43,167 nucleotides of DNA from Ahrensia sp. (GCA_002698425.1 NZXU01000098.1:1-43167); one strand, 5' to 3'; positions 1 through 8,548 are shown, counted from the first letter of the stretch. Translations and numbers: made by a program. The notes: generated by a model from the letters alone, not told the origin.

Positions 1-98
1 ACGTCGAGGAGGTGCTGAGGGAATGCAACTGTCTCGGCCTCGAGGCATGGGACACGACGTTGGGCAGGGGGCCGCCAGCGAGCGACAGCGAAGCTTAA
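1..98 (+). CDS. possible C-terminal end of an unidentified protein (partial)
   Basis: Reading from base 3 gives 31 codons without a stop, ending with TAA at 96-98. The peptide ends in ...GLEAWDTTLGRGPPASDSEA and contains a Cys-Asn-Cys. The start lies outside the window. I do not recognise the family. The low-complexity polar tail just before the stop and the repeat element that follows at 161 are what one would expect at the end of a real gene, but the fragment is too short to exclude chance. Confidence 0.3.
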   Translation, partial: VEEVLRECNCLGLEAWDTTLGRGPPASDSEA

Positions 99-160
99 AG
101 GCGGGACAAAAATCAATCCGGTTTCCAAGAGGAAGCGCGGAGGCGATGCCGCGCGTCCAC

Positions 161-236
161 TCTCCCCCCTTTGTGGGGGAGAAAGCAAAAGCTTGGGTTT
201 AGCGAAGCTAAGCCCTTAGCTTTTGCAAGAGGGGGG
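161..236. repeat. intergenic palindromic repeat element with two hairpins
   Basis: Two nested inverted repeats are visible. CTCCCCC at 162-168 pairs with GGGGGAG at 175-181. GCAAAAGCT at 185-193 pairs with AGCTTTTGC at 218-226, with the inner arms GGGTTTAGC and GCTAAGCCC forming one continuous near-perfect hairpin over 185-226. A G-run follows at 231-236. C-run/G-run bounded intergenic palindromes of this kind are common dispersed repeats in Rhizobiales genomes, which is family knowledge. It could also terminate transcription of the gene ending at 98. The stretch 1-354 otherwise holds no gene I can support. Confidence 0.55.
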
Positions 237-354
237 TCCGCGATGGCGGCCGAATAGCAACGACCGGCGATATCCGGCCAATCTCCTGCCACTTGCGCCT
301 GCGCCCCGCCGCTGCATTATGGGCCGCCAACGGCGCAACCGAAAACCGAGCCCT

Positions 355-1701
355 ATGAACGCCATCACCCGCGACACCGGCGACAACGCCGAGACGATCC
401 GCGCCTTCCTCAGGCAGAGCAGCAGCTTCGCCGGTTTCGGCGATGACGGCCTCGGCCTTCTCGCCGCGAGCTGCGCCATCGAATCGGCCGACGCCGGGGT
501 CACCTTCTTCGAACAGGGCGATGCCGGGGACTTCGCCTATCTGGTCCTCGACGGCGAAGTCTCGATCGAGGTGTCGACCGCGGTGGGCCGGGTCACCGTC
601 GCGACGATGGGGCCCGGCGAACTGGTGGGCGAGATCGCGGCCTTCGCCTCGACCCCGCGGACCGCCGCCGTGACCGCCAGAAGCCCCGTCCGGCTGCTCC
701 GCATCGAGCAGTCGGCGATCCGCGACATCATGCAGCGCTCGCCCGACACGGCCATGGCGATCATCGCCGAACTCGGTTCGCGCCTGCAGGGCCTCAACGG
801 CACCATCGCCGCGCTCACGCAGGCGACGCGCGCGCTGGCCGAGGGCTCGTTCGAATCCTCCATGCTCGACGTGCTGCGCAACCAGGCCACCCGCTTCCGC
901 CAATTCGCCGAGACCTTCGACGCGATGGCGCACGAGATCACCTCGAAACGCCTGCACAATCAGGAGATGCGGCTCGCCTACGACATCCAGCAATCCTTCC
1001 TGCCCAAGGCGATCGACGCCGGCCCGCTTGCCGGCCGCTTCACCGTCTCGGCGTCCATGCAACCCGCCAAGCAGGTCGGCGGCGATTTCTTCGATTATTT
1101 CATGATCGGCGACGAATGGCTGGCGATCGCCGTCGGCGACGTCTCCGGCAAGGGCGTGCCGGCGGCGATGTTCATGAGCGTCTCGCGCATGGTGCTGAAA
1201 TCCATCGCCCGCGAAGGCGGCAGCGCCGGCGAGATCCTGACGCGGGCCAATTCACTGCTCGCCGAGGACAACCCCGAAGGCATGTTCGTCACGGTCGCCT
1301 TCGCCCGGCTCAATCTTGTAACCGGCGAATTCAACATCGCCAGCGGCGGCCACGAAGAGATCTTCGTCGTCGAGCCGGACGGCATTGTCGACAAATACGG
1401 GGTCGACGGCCCTGCCCTCGGCCTGTTCGACGGGCCGGTCTACAAGGACAAGACGACCGTGCTCGAACCGGGCGCGATGGTCGCCTTCGCCACGGACGGG
1501 GTCACCGAAGCCTTCGCGCCCGACCGGCGGATGTTCGGCATGGAGCAGTTGGAAGGGCTTCTGGCCGACAATCCGCCGGCGGATCCGGGCGCGCTTGTCG
1601 ACATGATCCAGTCGAAAGTCGCCGCATTCGCCGATGGCTGCCCGCAATCCGACGATATCACCTGCCTGGCGCTCGCCTGGCATGGCGAAAAGGCGGATTA
1701 G
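355..1701 (+). CDS. cyclic-nucleotide-binding-domain / SpoIIE-type PP2C serine phosphatase
   Basis: The 448-residue protein has an N-terminal cNMP-binding (CRP-like) domain at about residues 25-140, a helical linker at 145-205 and a C-terminal PP2C/SpoIIE (RsbU-like) phosphatase domain at 205-448. Metal-binding acidic motifs are present: GGDFFDYF (D244), GDVSGKGVPAAMF (D262), TDGVTEA (D381) and DDIT (D434). Known relatives dephosphorylate a STAS-domain antagonist and so release a regulator from its kinase; the STAS protein and kinase are encoded convergently just downstream, so they are the expected partners. The start at 355 gives the domain beginning usual for the family; an in-frame TTG at 223 would begin inside the repeat hairpin and add an arginine-rich leader, so I reject it. 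No transmembrane segment is seen, so it should be cytoplasmic. Its stop shares four bases with the stop of the kinase gene. Confidence 0.88.
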   Translation: MNAITRDTGDNAETIRAFLRQSSSFAGFGDDGLGLLAASCAIESADAGVTFFEQGDAGDFAYLVLDGEVSIEVSTAVGRVTVATMGPGELVGEIAAFASTPRTAAVTARSPVRLLRIEQSAIRDIMQRSPDTAMAIIAELGSRLQGLNGTIAALTQATRALAEGSFESSMLDVLRNQATRFRQFAETFDAMAHEITSKRLHNQEMRLAYDIQQSFLPKAIDAGPLAGRFTVSASMQPAKQVGGDFFDYFMIGDEWLAIAVGDVSGKGVPAAMFMSVSRMVLKSIAREGGSAGEILTRANSLLAEDNPEGMFVTVAFARLNLVTGEFNIASGGHEEIFVVEPDGIVDKYGVDGPALGLFDGPVYKDKTTVLEPGAMVAFATDGVTEAFAPDRRMFGMEQLEGLLADNPPADPGALVDMIQSKVAAFADGCPQSDDITCLALAWHGEKAD

Positions 1702-2111
1702 CCGAGTTGGAACGTCATCGTCAGCCGGTTGCGGCCATCCACATGTTCATAGGCGATCGACGATGACAATTCGCGCATCAGCTTGACGCCGAAACCGCCG
1801 ATCTGGGCGGTCTCCAGGTTCTCGATCTTCACCGCCTCCGGCACCGACAGCGGATCGAAGGCGACGCCGTTATCCACCAGCGTCGCCACTGCGGTATCAT
1901 TGCCGATATCCAGGTCGACCCCGATCTCGGCATCATCGCCGCCATCGGGAAAACCGTAGGATATCGTGTTGGTGACCGCCTCGTTCAGGCAGAGCTTGAT
2001 ATTGCCGGCAATCTTGCCCGGCACGCCCGTCTCGGCGAAACGGTCCGCCAGCCACGCATTCATGCGCGATATCTCGCCAAGGCTGCAGCCGAGGTCGATC
2101 CGCGCGCTCAC
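1698..2111 (-). CDS. RsbW-like anti-sigma regulatory factor (serine kinase, HATPase fold)
   Basis: The 137-residue protein is a single GHKL ATPase domain of the RsbW/SpoIIAB type. The N box is LNEAVTNTISYG (E44, N48), followed by DNGVAFDP (G1 box) and GGFGVKLM (G2 box). Family members bind a sigma factor or another target and phosphorylate a STAS antagonist on serine. The gene starts six bases after the STAS gene ends, so the two form an operon, and it meets the PP2C phosphatase gene tail to tail with a 4-bp overlap of stop codons (TTAG, 1698-1701). No sigma factor gene is present in the window, so the target is unknown. Confidence 0.85.
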   Translation of the reverse strand: MSARIDLGCSLGEISRMNAWLADRFAETGVPGKIAGNIKLCLNEAVTNTISYGFPDGGDDAEIGVDLDIGNDTAVATLVDNGVAFDPLSVPEAVKIENLETAQIGGFGVKLMRELSSSIAYEHVDGRNRLTMTFQLG

Positions 2112-2117
2112 CGGCGG

Positions 2118-2453
2118 TCAGGACACGACATCGATCGCGGCTGCCTCGTCGTCCTCGACGAAGACGATCGAATCGACGCCGGTCGAGGCGAGTACGCTGC
2201 GCGCCGCATCATTGGGATTGTACACGGCCAGCCGGCCGCCGCGGCTGCCGATGGTCTTGGCGGACTTGACGAGGACGCGGATGCCGATGGAGGCGAGGAA
2301 GTCGACATTCGTCATATCGACGATCACTTTCTTGTGGGTCTCGGACACCTCGTTGAAAGGTATCTCGACCGCGCTCGAGCCCTCGATGTCGAGAGATCCG
2401 TTGAGCGTGATCTTGCAGATGCCGCCCTCGAGTTCTTGCCTGTCCATTTGCAT
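2118..2453 (-). CDS. STAS-domain anti-sigma factor antagonist
   Basis: The 111-residue protein is a lone STAS domain (SpoIIAA/RsbV type). The phosphorylation loop DFLASIGIRVLV carries the conserved serine S55, and the C-terminal half has the usual NPNDAARSVLASTG helix. In partner switching the unphosphorylated form binds the kinase and frees its target; the phosphatase at 355-1701 would reset it. It is the first gene of a two-gene operon with the kinase. ATG at 2453 and ATG at 2447 are both usable starts, with GGGGAA lying 8-14 bases upstream. The 205-bp gap upstream (2454-2658) holds its promoter region; I see no clear -35/-10 pair there. Confidence 0.85.
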   Translation of the reverse strand: MQMDRQELEGGICKITLNGSLDIEGSSAVEIPFNEVSETHKKVIVDMTNVDFLASIGIRVLVKSAKTIGSRGGRLAVYNPNDAARSVLASTGVDSIVFVEDDEAAAIDVVS

Positions 2454-2658
2454 CGTCTTGTTCCCCGTGCCTCGCCTCCCGTCGCTTGCGGGCGCCGCGG
2501 AAGCACTTTCATGGTTTCAGCCAGCGATAACACGCCGATCGTCACGGGATTGCAACAGGACCGTCCGGCCCCCGCTTTTCCCGCGGAATCCGATCCCGCG
2601 CGCGGACACGCATACAATCCCGTCCATGACAGTTTTGCGACAGCGGGCCGGATGCCGG

Positions 2659-3069
2659 TCAGAAGCCGCTCGTATCGTCGCCGCACTGGTTGTAGGAACG
2701 CTGCCCGTCCGGCATCACGGTGTGGCATATGCGCGCCTCGGCCGTCGTCGCGCCGTCCAGTTTCGAGCGGAACAGGTCCGCCCCGTAGAGATCGGCGCGC
2801 GTCAGGTTCGCGCCGGTCAGGTCCGCGCCCTGCACGATGGCGAAATAGAAGATCGCCCCGGTCAGGTCCGCGCCGCGCAGATCGGCGTCGGAGAGGATGG
2901 CGCGGGACAGGTCCGCACCGAACAGGTCGGCGCCCGACAGGTCGCAGCCGACGCAGTTTTGGGTTTCCAGGAGTTTCCGCAGGTCCGACTCGCTGAACGC
3001 GCCCGCCGGCCCGCTGAACAGGACCGCAGCGGCAAACGCCGCCGCGGTCCCGGTTCTGAGCCCCGCCAA
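2659..3069 (-). CDS. secreted pentapeptide-repeat protein
   Basis: The 136-residue protein opens with a likely Sec signal peptide (about residues 1-24, cleavage after GPAGA). After a short SESDLRKLLETQNC segment come about ten A(D/N)LxG-type pentapeptide repeats (residues 43-105), which fold into a right-handed beta helix. Cysteines include the NCVGC pair at the start of the repeats and two in the tail (ICHT, NQCGD). The function of such small exported repeat proteins is unknown. The start is TTG at 3069, three bases after the stop of the molybdenum hydroxylase large subunit, so the gene looks translationally coupled to that operon; this start is chosen because it gives a complete signal peptide. 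Confidence 0.72.
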   Translation of the reverse strand: MAGLRTGTAAAFAAAVLFSGPAGAFSESDLRKLLETQNCVGCDLSGADLFGADLSRAILSDADLRGADLTGAIFYFAIVQGADLTGANLTRADLYGADLFRSKLDGATTAEARICHTVMPDGQRSYNQCGDDTSGF

Positions 3070-3072
3070 GCC

Positions 3073-5262
3073 TCAGGCCTTGAGCGCCGCCAGCACCCGT
3101 TCCGGCAGCATCGGAAGCTGGCGTATCCGCTTGCCGGTCAGCGCGTAGACGGCATTGGCGATCGCCGGTGCGATCGGCGGCACCGCCACCTCCCCCATGC
3201 CGCCGGGCGTGTCGACCGATTCCAGCAGTTCGACCGTCACATGCGGCGTCTCCGACTGGCGAAGCAGAATGTAGTCGTAGAAGTTGGACTCCTGCACCGC
3301 GCCATCCTTGACGGTGATTTTTTCCTTCAGCGCCGCCGATACGCCGAAGATCGTGCCGCCTTCGGCCTGCGCGATCGTCGCGTCACGCTGGACGACCACC
3401 CCCGGATCGACCGCGACCCAGACGTTGTGGACGCGGATCGCGCCGGTTTCCCGGTTCAGCGATATCTCCACGACCTCGCCGATGCGGGTGTTCCAGTCGT
3501 CCGAGAAGCCGATCCCGAACGCACGGTCGCCTTCAGCTTTCCGTGGCCATCTAGCCATCTCCGCGGCCTTCTTCAAGACCGCCTGCCCGCGCGGATCGTT
3601 TGCGAGCAGTTCGAGCCGGTAGTCGAGTTGATCCCGTCCGAGCGAAGCGGCAACCTCGTCGATCATCTGTTCGACGGCGAACTTCGTATAGCCGGTGCCG
3701 ACCGCGCGCCAGAAGCCGAGATTGATGCCCCGGTCCTGCCGCACATAGTCGAACTCGAAGGCGCCGACGTCGTAGAAGGTCGCCGCTCCCTCGGTGATCG
3801 TCTCGTCCTTTCCGCCCGACTTCTCGAAGGCGTCAGGCCGGTAGCGCGCGAAGACCGAATCCGCGACGATCCGGTGCCGCCAGCCGACGATCTTGCCGTC
3901 GGCGTCGAGACCGGCCTCGATGCGCTGGGCCGTCAGCGGGCGGAACATGTCGTGCTGGACGTCCTCCTCGCGGGTCCAGATCAGCTTGACCGGCGCATTG
4001 ACGGCTTGCGCGATCATCACCGCGTCGACCACGTAGTCGAATTCGAGCTTGCGCCCGTAACCGCCGCCGATCAGCGTCTGGTGCACCGTCACCTTGGCGG
4101 GATCGGTCTGCAACATGCCGGCGACCACGAAGGGCACCGCGCCCGGCGCCTGGGTCGGGATCCAGAGCTCCGCGCTGCCGTCGCCCGGAAGCTTCACCAG
4201 CGCGCACATCGGCTCCATCGTCGCGTGGTACATGTGGTCGGTCGTGTAATCGCCGGTCATCACTTTCGATGCGCCCTCGATCGCGCCGGCCGCGTCACCC
4301 TCCACGCCGAAGACGACACCCTCGACCGAACGATCGGCCGCAACGGCGAGGTAGTCCTCGGTCACCGCGTCGCTGTCGTAACCGGCCGCCTTCGCGCCGT
4401 CGGTCCAAGTCACCTTGACCTTGTCGCGTGCGGCAAGGCACTGGTCAAACTCGGCTGCAACGATGGCGACGCCATAGGGCAGCGGCAGCACCGCCTCGAC
4501 GCCCGGCACCGCGAGCGCCTCGGCATCGTCGATCGTGTCCGGGCTCGCGCCATTGACCGGCGCGCGCATAACGGTCGCGTATTTCTGGCCGTCGAGATTG
4601 TGGTCGATGCCGAACTTCGCCGACCCGTCGACCTTGCCCGGCAGGTCGACGCGCATCTGCGACGTGCCGACCAGCCTCCATTTGTCGCGGGGCTTCAGTT
4701 CGCTGTCGGCGATTTCCGGCAGTTCGGCGGGTACCTTCGCCTTGCCGGCCGCTTCGCCATAGCTCATGCGCTTGCCGGAGCCGGCATGCACGATTGCGCT
4801 CGGCTCGGTCTCCAGTTCGGAGAGCGATACGCCCCAATCGTCGGCGGCCGCCTGCATCAGCACGCGGCGGGCCTGCGCGCCGGCGCGGCGCAACAGCGGC
4901 CAGTAGCCCTGCGTCGTCCGGCTTGCGCCGGTAATCATCAGGTTGCCGAAACCCGGATTGCCGAAACCGGGCGCGACGGGAGACAGGTCGATGTCGACCT
5001 TGTCCCAGTCGGCGTCGAGTTCTTCCGCCAGGATGATCGGACAGGATGTCAGCACGCCCTGCCCCATTTCGGCGGCCGGCGCGTAGATGCGAATGCGGTC
5101 ATCCGTGCCGATATGCACGAAAACACTCGGTTCGATGCCGCCATCCATCGCCCGGGCGCGGCGCGCCGAGGCGGGCAGCATGCACATGACGGTTAACCCG
5201 CCCGCGCCGGCGAGGAAGCCGCGGCGCGAGACGGAAAGCGGTGACTTGATGTGTTCGTTCAT
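3073..5262 (-). CDS. molybdopterin-binding subunit of a periplasmic aldehyde/isoquinoline oxidoreductase (IorB-like)
   Basis: The 729-residue protein belongs to the xanthine-oxidase family, IorB-like branch. It has a twin-arginine signal near residue 13 (SRRGFLAGAGG), the GGGYGRKLEFDYV cofactor loop, an EPMCALV segment, and near the C-terminus GGMGEVAVPP, whose glutamate (E691) corresponds to the catalytic Glu of the family. Such enzymes hydroxylate N-heterocycles or oxidise aldehydes using water and pass electrons to a [2Fe-2S] subunit. The partner is encoded immediately upstream (4-bp gap). No FAD subunit is present, as in IorAB, so electrons probably go to a periplasmic cytochrome, which is not encoded here. 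ATG at 5262 is chosen because it places the Tat motif correctly; longer in-frame readings run through the partner gene. The substrate is unknown. Confidence 0.87.
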   Translation of the reverse strand: MNEHIKSPLSVSRRGFLAGAGGLTVMCMLPASARRARAMDGGIEPSVFVHIGTDDRIRIYAPAAEMGQGVLTSCPIILAEELDADWDKVDIDLSPVAPGFGNPGFGNLMITGASRTTQGYWPLLRRAGAQARRVLMQAAADDWGVSLSELETEPSAIVHAGSGKRMSYGEAAGKAKVPAELPEIADSELKPRDKWRLVGTSQMRVDLPGKVDGSAKFGIDHNLDGQKYATVMRAPVNGASPDTIDDAEALAVPGVEAVLPLPYGVAIVAAEFDQCLAARDKVKVTWTDGAKAAGYDSDAVTEDYLAVAADRSVEGVVFGVEGDAAGAIEGASKVMTGDYTTDHMYHATMEPMCALVKLPGDGSAELWIPTQAPGAVPFVVAGMLQTDPAKVTVHQTLIGGGYGRKLEFDYVVDAVMIAQAVNAPVKLIWTREEDVQHDMFRPLTAQRIEAGLDADGKIVGWRHRIVADSVFARYRPDAFEKSGGKDETITEGAATFYDVGAFEFDYVRQDRGINLGFWRAVGTGYTKFAVEQMIDEVAASLGRDQLDYRLELLANDPRGQAVLKKAAEMARWPRKAEGDRAFGIGFSDDWNTRIGEVVEISLNRETGAIRVHNVWVAVDPGVVVQRDATIAQAEGGTIFGVSAALKEKITVKDGAVQESNFYDYILLRQSETPHVTVELLESVDTPGGMGEVAVPPIAPAIANAVYALTGKRIRQLPMLPERVLAALKA

Positions 5263-5266
5263 CGGA

Positions 5267-5722
5267 TCAGCCCTCCATCGACGCTGCGAGTTCGATGGCC
5301 GCGACGATCCGCTGGTAGGTCCCGCAGCGGCAGATATTGCCGTCCATGGCCGCGATGATCTCGTCACGCGTCGGCTTAGGATTGGACGCGAGGAGCGACG
5401 CCGCCTGCATAATCTGGCCGGATTGGCAGTAGCCGCATTGCGGCACCTGCATTTCGAGCCAGGCTTTCTGCAACGGATGGTCGCCTTCGGGCGACAGCGC
5501 CTCGATCGTAGTGACTTCCCTGCCCTCGACCTCGCTGAGATATGTCTGGCACGACCGCACCGCTTCTCCGTCCAGATGCACGGTGCAGGCGCCGCACATG
5601 CCGACGCCGCATCCATATTTGGTGCCGGTCATTTTCATCCGTTCGCGGATGATCCAAAGCAAAGGCGTCTCGTCGGGCGCCTCGACAGACGTCGACGCGC
5701 CGTTAAGCGTGAACGTGGCCAT
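5267..5722 (-). CDS. [2Fe-2S] iron-sulfur subunit of the molybdenum hydroxylase (IorA-like)
   Basis: The 151-residue protein has the two-domain layout of xanthine-oxidase-family small subunits. A plant-type ferredoxin domain carries C38, C43, C46 ([10 protein letters not shown]) and C58; a helical second domain carries C96, C99 (CGYC) and C131, C133 (CRC). It relays electrons from the molybdenum cofactor of the subunit encoded next. It has no signal peptide, which fits export as a folded complex with the Tat-targeted large subunit. ATG at 5722 has a strong ribosome binding site (GGGAGGAG, five bases before ATG); the longer in-frame reading to 5806 runs through the promoter palindrome and is rejected. 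Confidence 0.9.
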   Translation of the reverse strand: MATFTLNGASTSVEAPDETPLLWIIRERMKMTGTKYGCGVGMCGACTVHLDGEAVRSCQTYLSEVEGREVTTIEALSPEGDHPLQKAWLEMQVPQCGYCQSGQIMQAASLLASNPKPTRDEIIAAMDGNICRCGTYQRIVAAIELAASMEG

Positions 5723-5761
5723 GGTTACTCCTCCCAAATGGCTATTCGCGCTGTCATGATG

Positions 5762-5773
5762 ATACATATGTAT
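5762..5773. promoter_or_regulatory. 12-bp perfect palindrome upstream of the molybdenum hydroxylase operon
   Basis: ATACATATGTAT is a perfect inverted repeat 39 bp upstream of the small-subunit start, and is flanked by further TGTATACA-like sequence. Position and symmetry suit an operator, and GTATAC-type sites are typical for GntR regulators, but no regulator gene is adjacent. The surrounding gap 5723-5917 contains no gene. Confidence 0.35.
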
Positions 5774-5917
5774 ACAGATTTCGAGTCGGAATCCCGAAAC
5801 CCGCAAGATTTAACCCGCAACCCCGCCTGGAATTCTCAGGTTAAGAGACAATGTGTACAGGCGCGCCGACTTTACCCTCCGCGGCCGGGCGCCCAGACAC
5901 AATCCGTCGAGAGTTCT

Positions 5918-7624
5918 TCAGTCGCTGCGCTGCCGGGCGCTGTCGATCAGCGACGCGCCGCGCCGAAGCGGCGAGACCGTGCGCTCATAGATGGAGAGCC
6001 AGCCGGAGTCGGCGGTCGGCGGCGGCGGCGTGAAGGCGGCGCGGCGTCTCGCCATCTCCGCTTCATCGACCAGCAGATCGATCCGCTTTTCATTTACGTC
6101 GATGTCGATCACGTCGCCATTCTCGACAAGCGCGATCGGCCCGCCATCCGCCCATTCGGGCTGTACCTCGCCGACCACGAGGCCCTTGTTGACCAGACCG
6201 GAGAGCTGCCCGTCGGTGACGACCGCGACGTCCGGCCCGAAGCCTGCGCCCTCGACGGCGAAGACGAGCCGCGACGCGCCGCCCATGCCCGGGCCGCCCT
6301 TCACGCCCTGACGGCGCAACACCAGCACGTCGCCTTTTTCGATCTTGCCGGCTTTCAGATCTTCCTCCGCATCCGCTGCAGTATCGTAGACCTTCGCCTT
6401 GCCCTTGAAGGAGAGTTTGCGATCCGGCGTCCGCAGCCCGACCTTGACCACGCCCGTCTCCGGCGCAAACGACCCTTTCAGCAACACGATCGCCGCCTCC
6501 GAGCCCCACGGATTGTCGAGAGGCCGAATGACGTCCTCATCGCTGACCTCGAACCCCGCGAGGTTTTCCGCGACCGTCTTGCCGGTCACGGTCATGACGT
6601 CCGCGTCGAGCATCGGCTCGAGGCTCTTCATGATGCCGCGCGCACCTCCCGCCGCCTCGAACGCCTCGATCGACAGCGGCCCGATCGGGCGCACCGCCGT
6701 CAGGATCGGCGTGCGTTCGCCTTCCGCGTCGAACACGTCATACATGTCGATATCGACGCCCGCTTCCAAAGCGGTTGCCTGCAAATGCTTGATGCAGTTG
6801 ATGGAGCCCGCCTGCGCGAGCGTGACGCGGGCGGCGTTGCGGAACGCGCCCTCGGTCAGGATGTCGCGCGGCTTCAGGTCTTCCCAGACCATGTCCACGA
6901 TCCGCTTGCCGCTCTCGCGCACATAGTCCCACATCTTCGGCGAGTTTGCCGCGACCGGCGCCGACCCCGGCAGGCACATGCCGAGCGCCTCGGTGACCGA
7001 ATGCATCGAGTTGGCGGTGCCCATGCCCGAGCAGACGCCGGGCGACTGGACCGCCACTTCGCTCATCTCCGTCAGCCGCTCCAGCGAAATCGCCCCCTGG
7101 GTATAGAAGCCGGCATGCAGGAACACTTCCTCGATGTCGACATGCTCATTGCCGATATGCCCGGAGGCCTGGTAGCCGCAGACCACCAGAAGAGAGGGGA
7201 TGTTCAAGCGCGCCGCCGCCATCAGCTGGCCCGGCACAGTCTTGTCGCAGGAGGTCAGCAGGATCATGCCGTCGAGTTGCGGGCCTTCGACCTGCACTTC
7301 GATATCGTTGGCGATCAGGTCGCGCGTCGGCAGGATGAAGGTTGCGCGCCGGGCGGCCGAGATGATGAAATCCGACGGGGCCGATGTGCGGATCTCGAAG
7401 GGCAGCCCGCCCGCCTCGCGGATCGATTTCTTCACCTCGCGCGCGATGTCGTCGAGATGCGAGAAGCAGATGGCGATCTCCGACGAGGTGTTGATGACCG
7501 CGATCTTCGGCTTCTGCATGTCCTCGTCGGTGAGGCCCATCGCCCGCCAGTGCGAGCGGCGTCCTGCCCAGCGCGACGAGCCGGGCTCGAAATTCGAGCG
7601 CAGTTTCGAGTAATCACGATCCAT
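5918..7624 (-). CDS. IlvD/Edd family dehydratase (dihydroxy-acid or sugar-acid dehydratase)
   Basis: The 568-residue protein is a complete IlvD/Edd dehydratase. The three cluster cysteines are present: C53 (AICFSH), C126 (TSCDKTVPG) and C198 (SPGVCSGMGTANSM). These hold a [2Fe-2S] or [4Fe-4S] cluster that, with Mg2+, removes water from 2,3-dihydroxy acids. Length and the AICFSH/QASGHIGNE sequence are closer in feel to the sugar-acid and general branch (arabinonate/xylonate dehydratases) than to valine-pathway IlvD, but I cannot settle this by eye. The start ATG at 7624 has GGGAGGA upstream. It stands alone between the molybdenum hydroxylase and the fcs operon; 162 bp separate it from the next gene upstream, containing a TCGGGC/GCCCGA inverted repeat near 7718-7731. 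Confidence 0.82.
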   Translation of the reverse strand: MDRDYSKLRSNFEPGSSRWAGRRSHWRAMGLTDEDMQKPKIAVINTSSEIAICFSHLDDIAREVKKSIREAGGLPFEIRTSAPSDFIISAARRATFILPTRDLIANDIEVQVEGPQLDGMILLTSCDKTVPGQLMAAARLNIPSLLVVCGYQASGHIGNEHVDIEEVFLHAGFYTQGAISLERLTEMSEVAVQSPGVCSGMGTANSMHSVTEALGMCLPGSAPVAANSPKMWDYVRESGKRIVDMVWEDLKPRDILTEGAFRNAARVTLAQAGSINCIKHLQATALEAGVDIDMYDVFDAEGERTPILTAVRPIGPLSIEAFEAAGGARGIMKSLEPMLDADVMTVTGKTVAENLAGFEVSDEDVIRPLDNPWGSEAAIVLLKGSFAPETGVVKVGLRTPDRKLSFKGKAKVYDTAADAEEDLKAGKIEKGDVLVLRRQGVKGGPGMGGASRLVFAVEGAGFGPDVAVVTDGQLSGLVNKGLVVGEVQPEWADGGPIALVENGDVIDIDVNEKRIDLLVDEAEMARRRAAFTPPPPTADSGWLSIYERTVSPLRRGASLIDSARQRSD

Positions 7625-7786
7625 GTCGATTGGTCCTCCCGGGAAATCCTGGGCTACGCAGTCGACTCCTCGAGGCTGCGCGGCCGCCGGCCGCGAAGCT
7701 CGCCGATCGCGTCTTGTCGGGCAAGCCCGATTTCGCGCGTTCAGTTTTCGCTATTTGCGAAGAACGAAGGCCGGTGGCCGACGGGC

Positions 7787-8548
7787 CTATTTCGGCGCCA
7801 TCCGGATCGCGCCGTCGAGGCGTACAACCTCGCCATTGAGGTAACGATTTCCGATCATGAAGCGCACCAGATCGGCAAACTCCTTCGGATCGCCGAGGCG
7901 CGAGGGATAGGGGATCGCCGCGCCGAGGCTCTGCTGCACTTCTTCGGGCAGGCCCTGCAGCAGCGGCGTCATGAAGATGCCCGGGGCGATGGTGTTTACG
8001 CGAACGCCGAAACGCGCCAGTTCACGCGCCGCCGGCAGCGCCATGGAGACGATGCCGCCCTTGGAGGCCGCATAGGCGGCCTGCCCGATCTGGCCGTCGA
8101 ACGCCGCGACCGAGGCCGTGTTGACGATCACGCCGCGTTCGTCGTCCTCGAGCGGTTCCTGGGCGGTCATCCGCGCCGCCGCGACGCGCAGCATGTTGAA
8201 CGATCCGATCAGATTGACCCGGATCACCTTTTCGAAATCCGCGAGGGGCAGCGGGCCTTCGCGTCCGACGATCCGGCCCGCGGTGCCGATGCCGGCGCAA
8301 TTGACCAGGATCCGAAGGTCGCCGAAGCTCTCCACCGCCGCATCGACGGCACGGTCCGCATCTTCCTCCTTGGACACGTCGCCCGCGACGGCAACGCCGC
8401 CGACCGCCTTGGCCGCTTCGGATGCGGCTTCGGCGTTCAGGTCGAAAACGACCGGCTTTGCGCCTGCTTCGGCGAGCATGTCGACGACGGCGCGTCCCAG
8501 CCCCGATGCGCCACCGGTTACGATCGCGCCTGCTCCTTCGAGTTTCAT
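7787..8548 (-). CDS. short-chain dehydrogenase, 3-hydroxyacyl-CoA dehydrogenase (HSD10-like)
   Basis: The 253-residue SDR has the nucleotide motif TGGASGLG near residue 11, VNCAG, the catalytic serine in NTASVAAF and YAASK. The sequence pattern (FDLNAE after beta-2, VRVNTIAPGIFMTPLLQGLP, C-terminal GEVVRLDGAIRM) is that of type II 3-hydroxyacyl-CoA dehydrogenases, which use NAD. Its start overlaps the stop of fcs by ATGA (8545-8548), so the two are translationally coupled. In the CoA-dependent beta-oxidative hydroxycinnamate route known from Agrobacterium, such an enzyme oxidises the aryl-3-hydroxypropionyl-CoA to the beta-keto thioester; I infer that role here. Confidence 0.85.
   Translation of the reverse strand: MKLEGAGAIVTGGASGLGRAVVDMLAEAGAKPVVFDLNAEAASEAAKAVGGVAVAGDVSKEEDADRAVDAAVESFGDLRILVNCAGIGTAGRIVGREGPLPLADFEKVIRVNLIGSFNMLRVAAARMTAQEPLEDDERGVIVNTASVAAFDGQIGQAAYAASKGGIVSMALPAARELARFGVRVNTIAPGIFMTPLLQGLPEEVQQSLGAAIPYPSRLGDPKEFADLVRFMIGNRYLNGEVVRLDGAIRMAPK

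Noticed and set aside
1966..5196. Plus-strand open frame of over 1000 codons
   Set aside because: It is antisense to the kinase, STAS, pentapeptide and molybdenum hydroxylase genes, is rich in Arg/His/Asp without any domain, and has no ribosome binding site; a GC-rich shadow frame.
7718..7731. TCGGGC-AA-GCCCGA hairpin as terminator of the SDR gene
   Set aside because: Two-base loop and no T-run on the minus strand; too weak to call.
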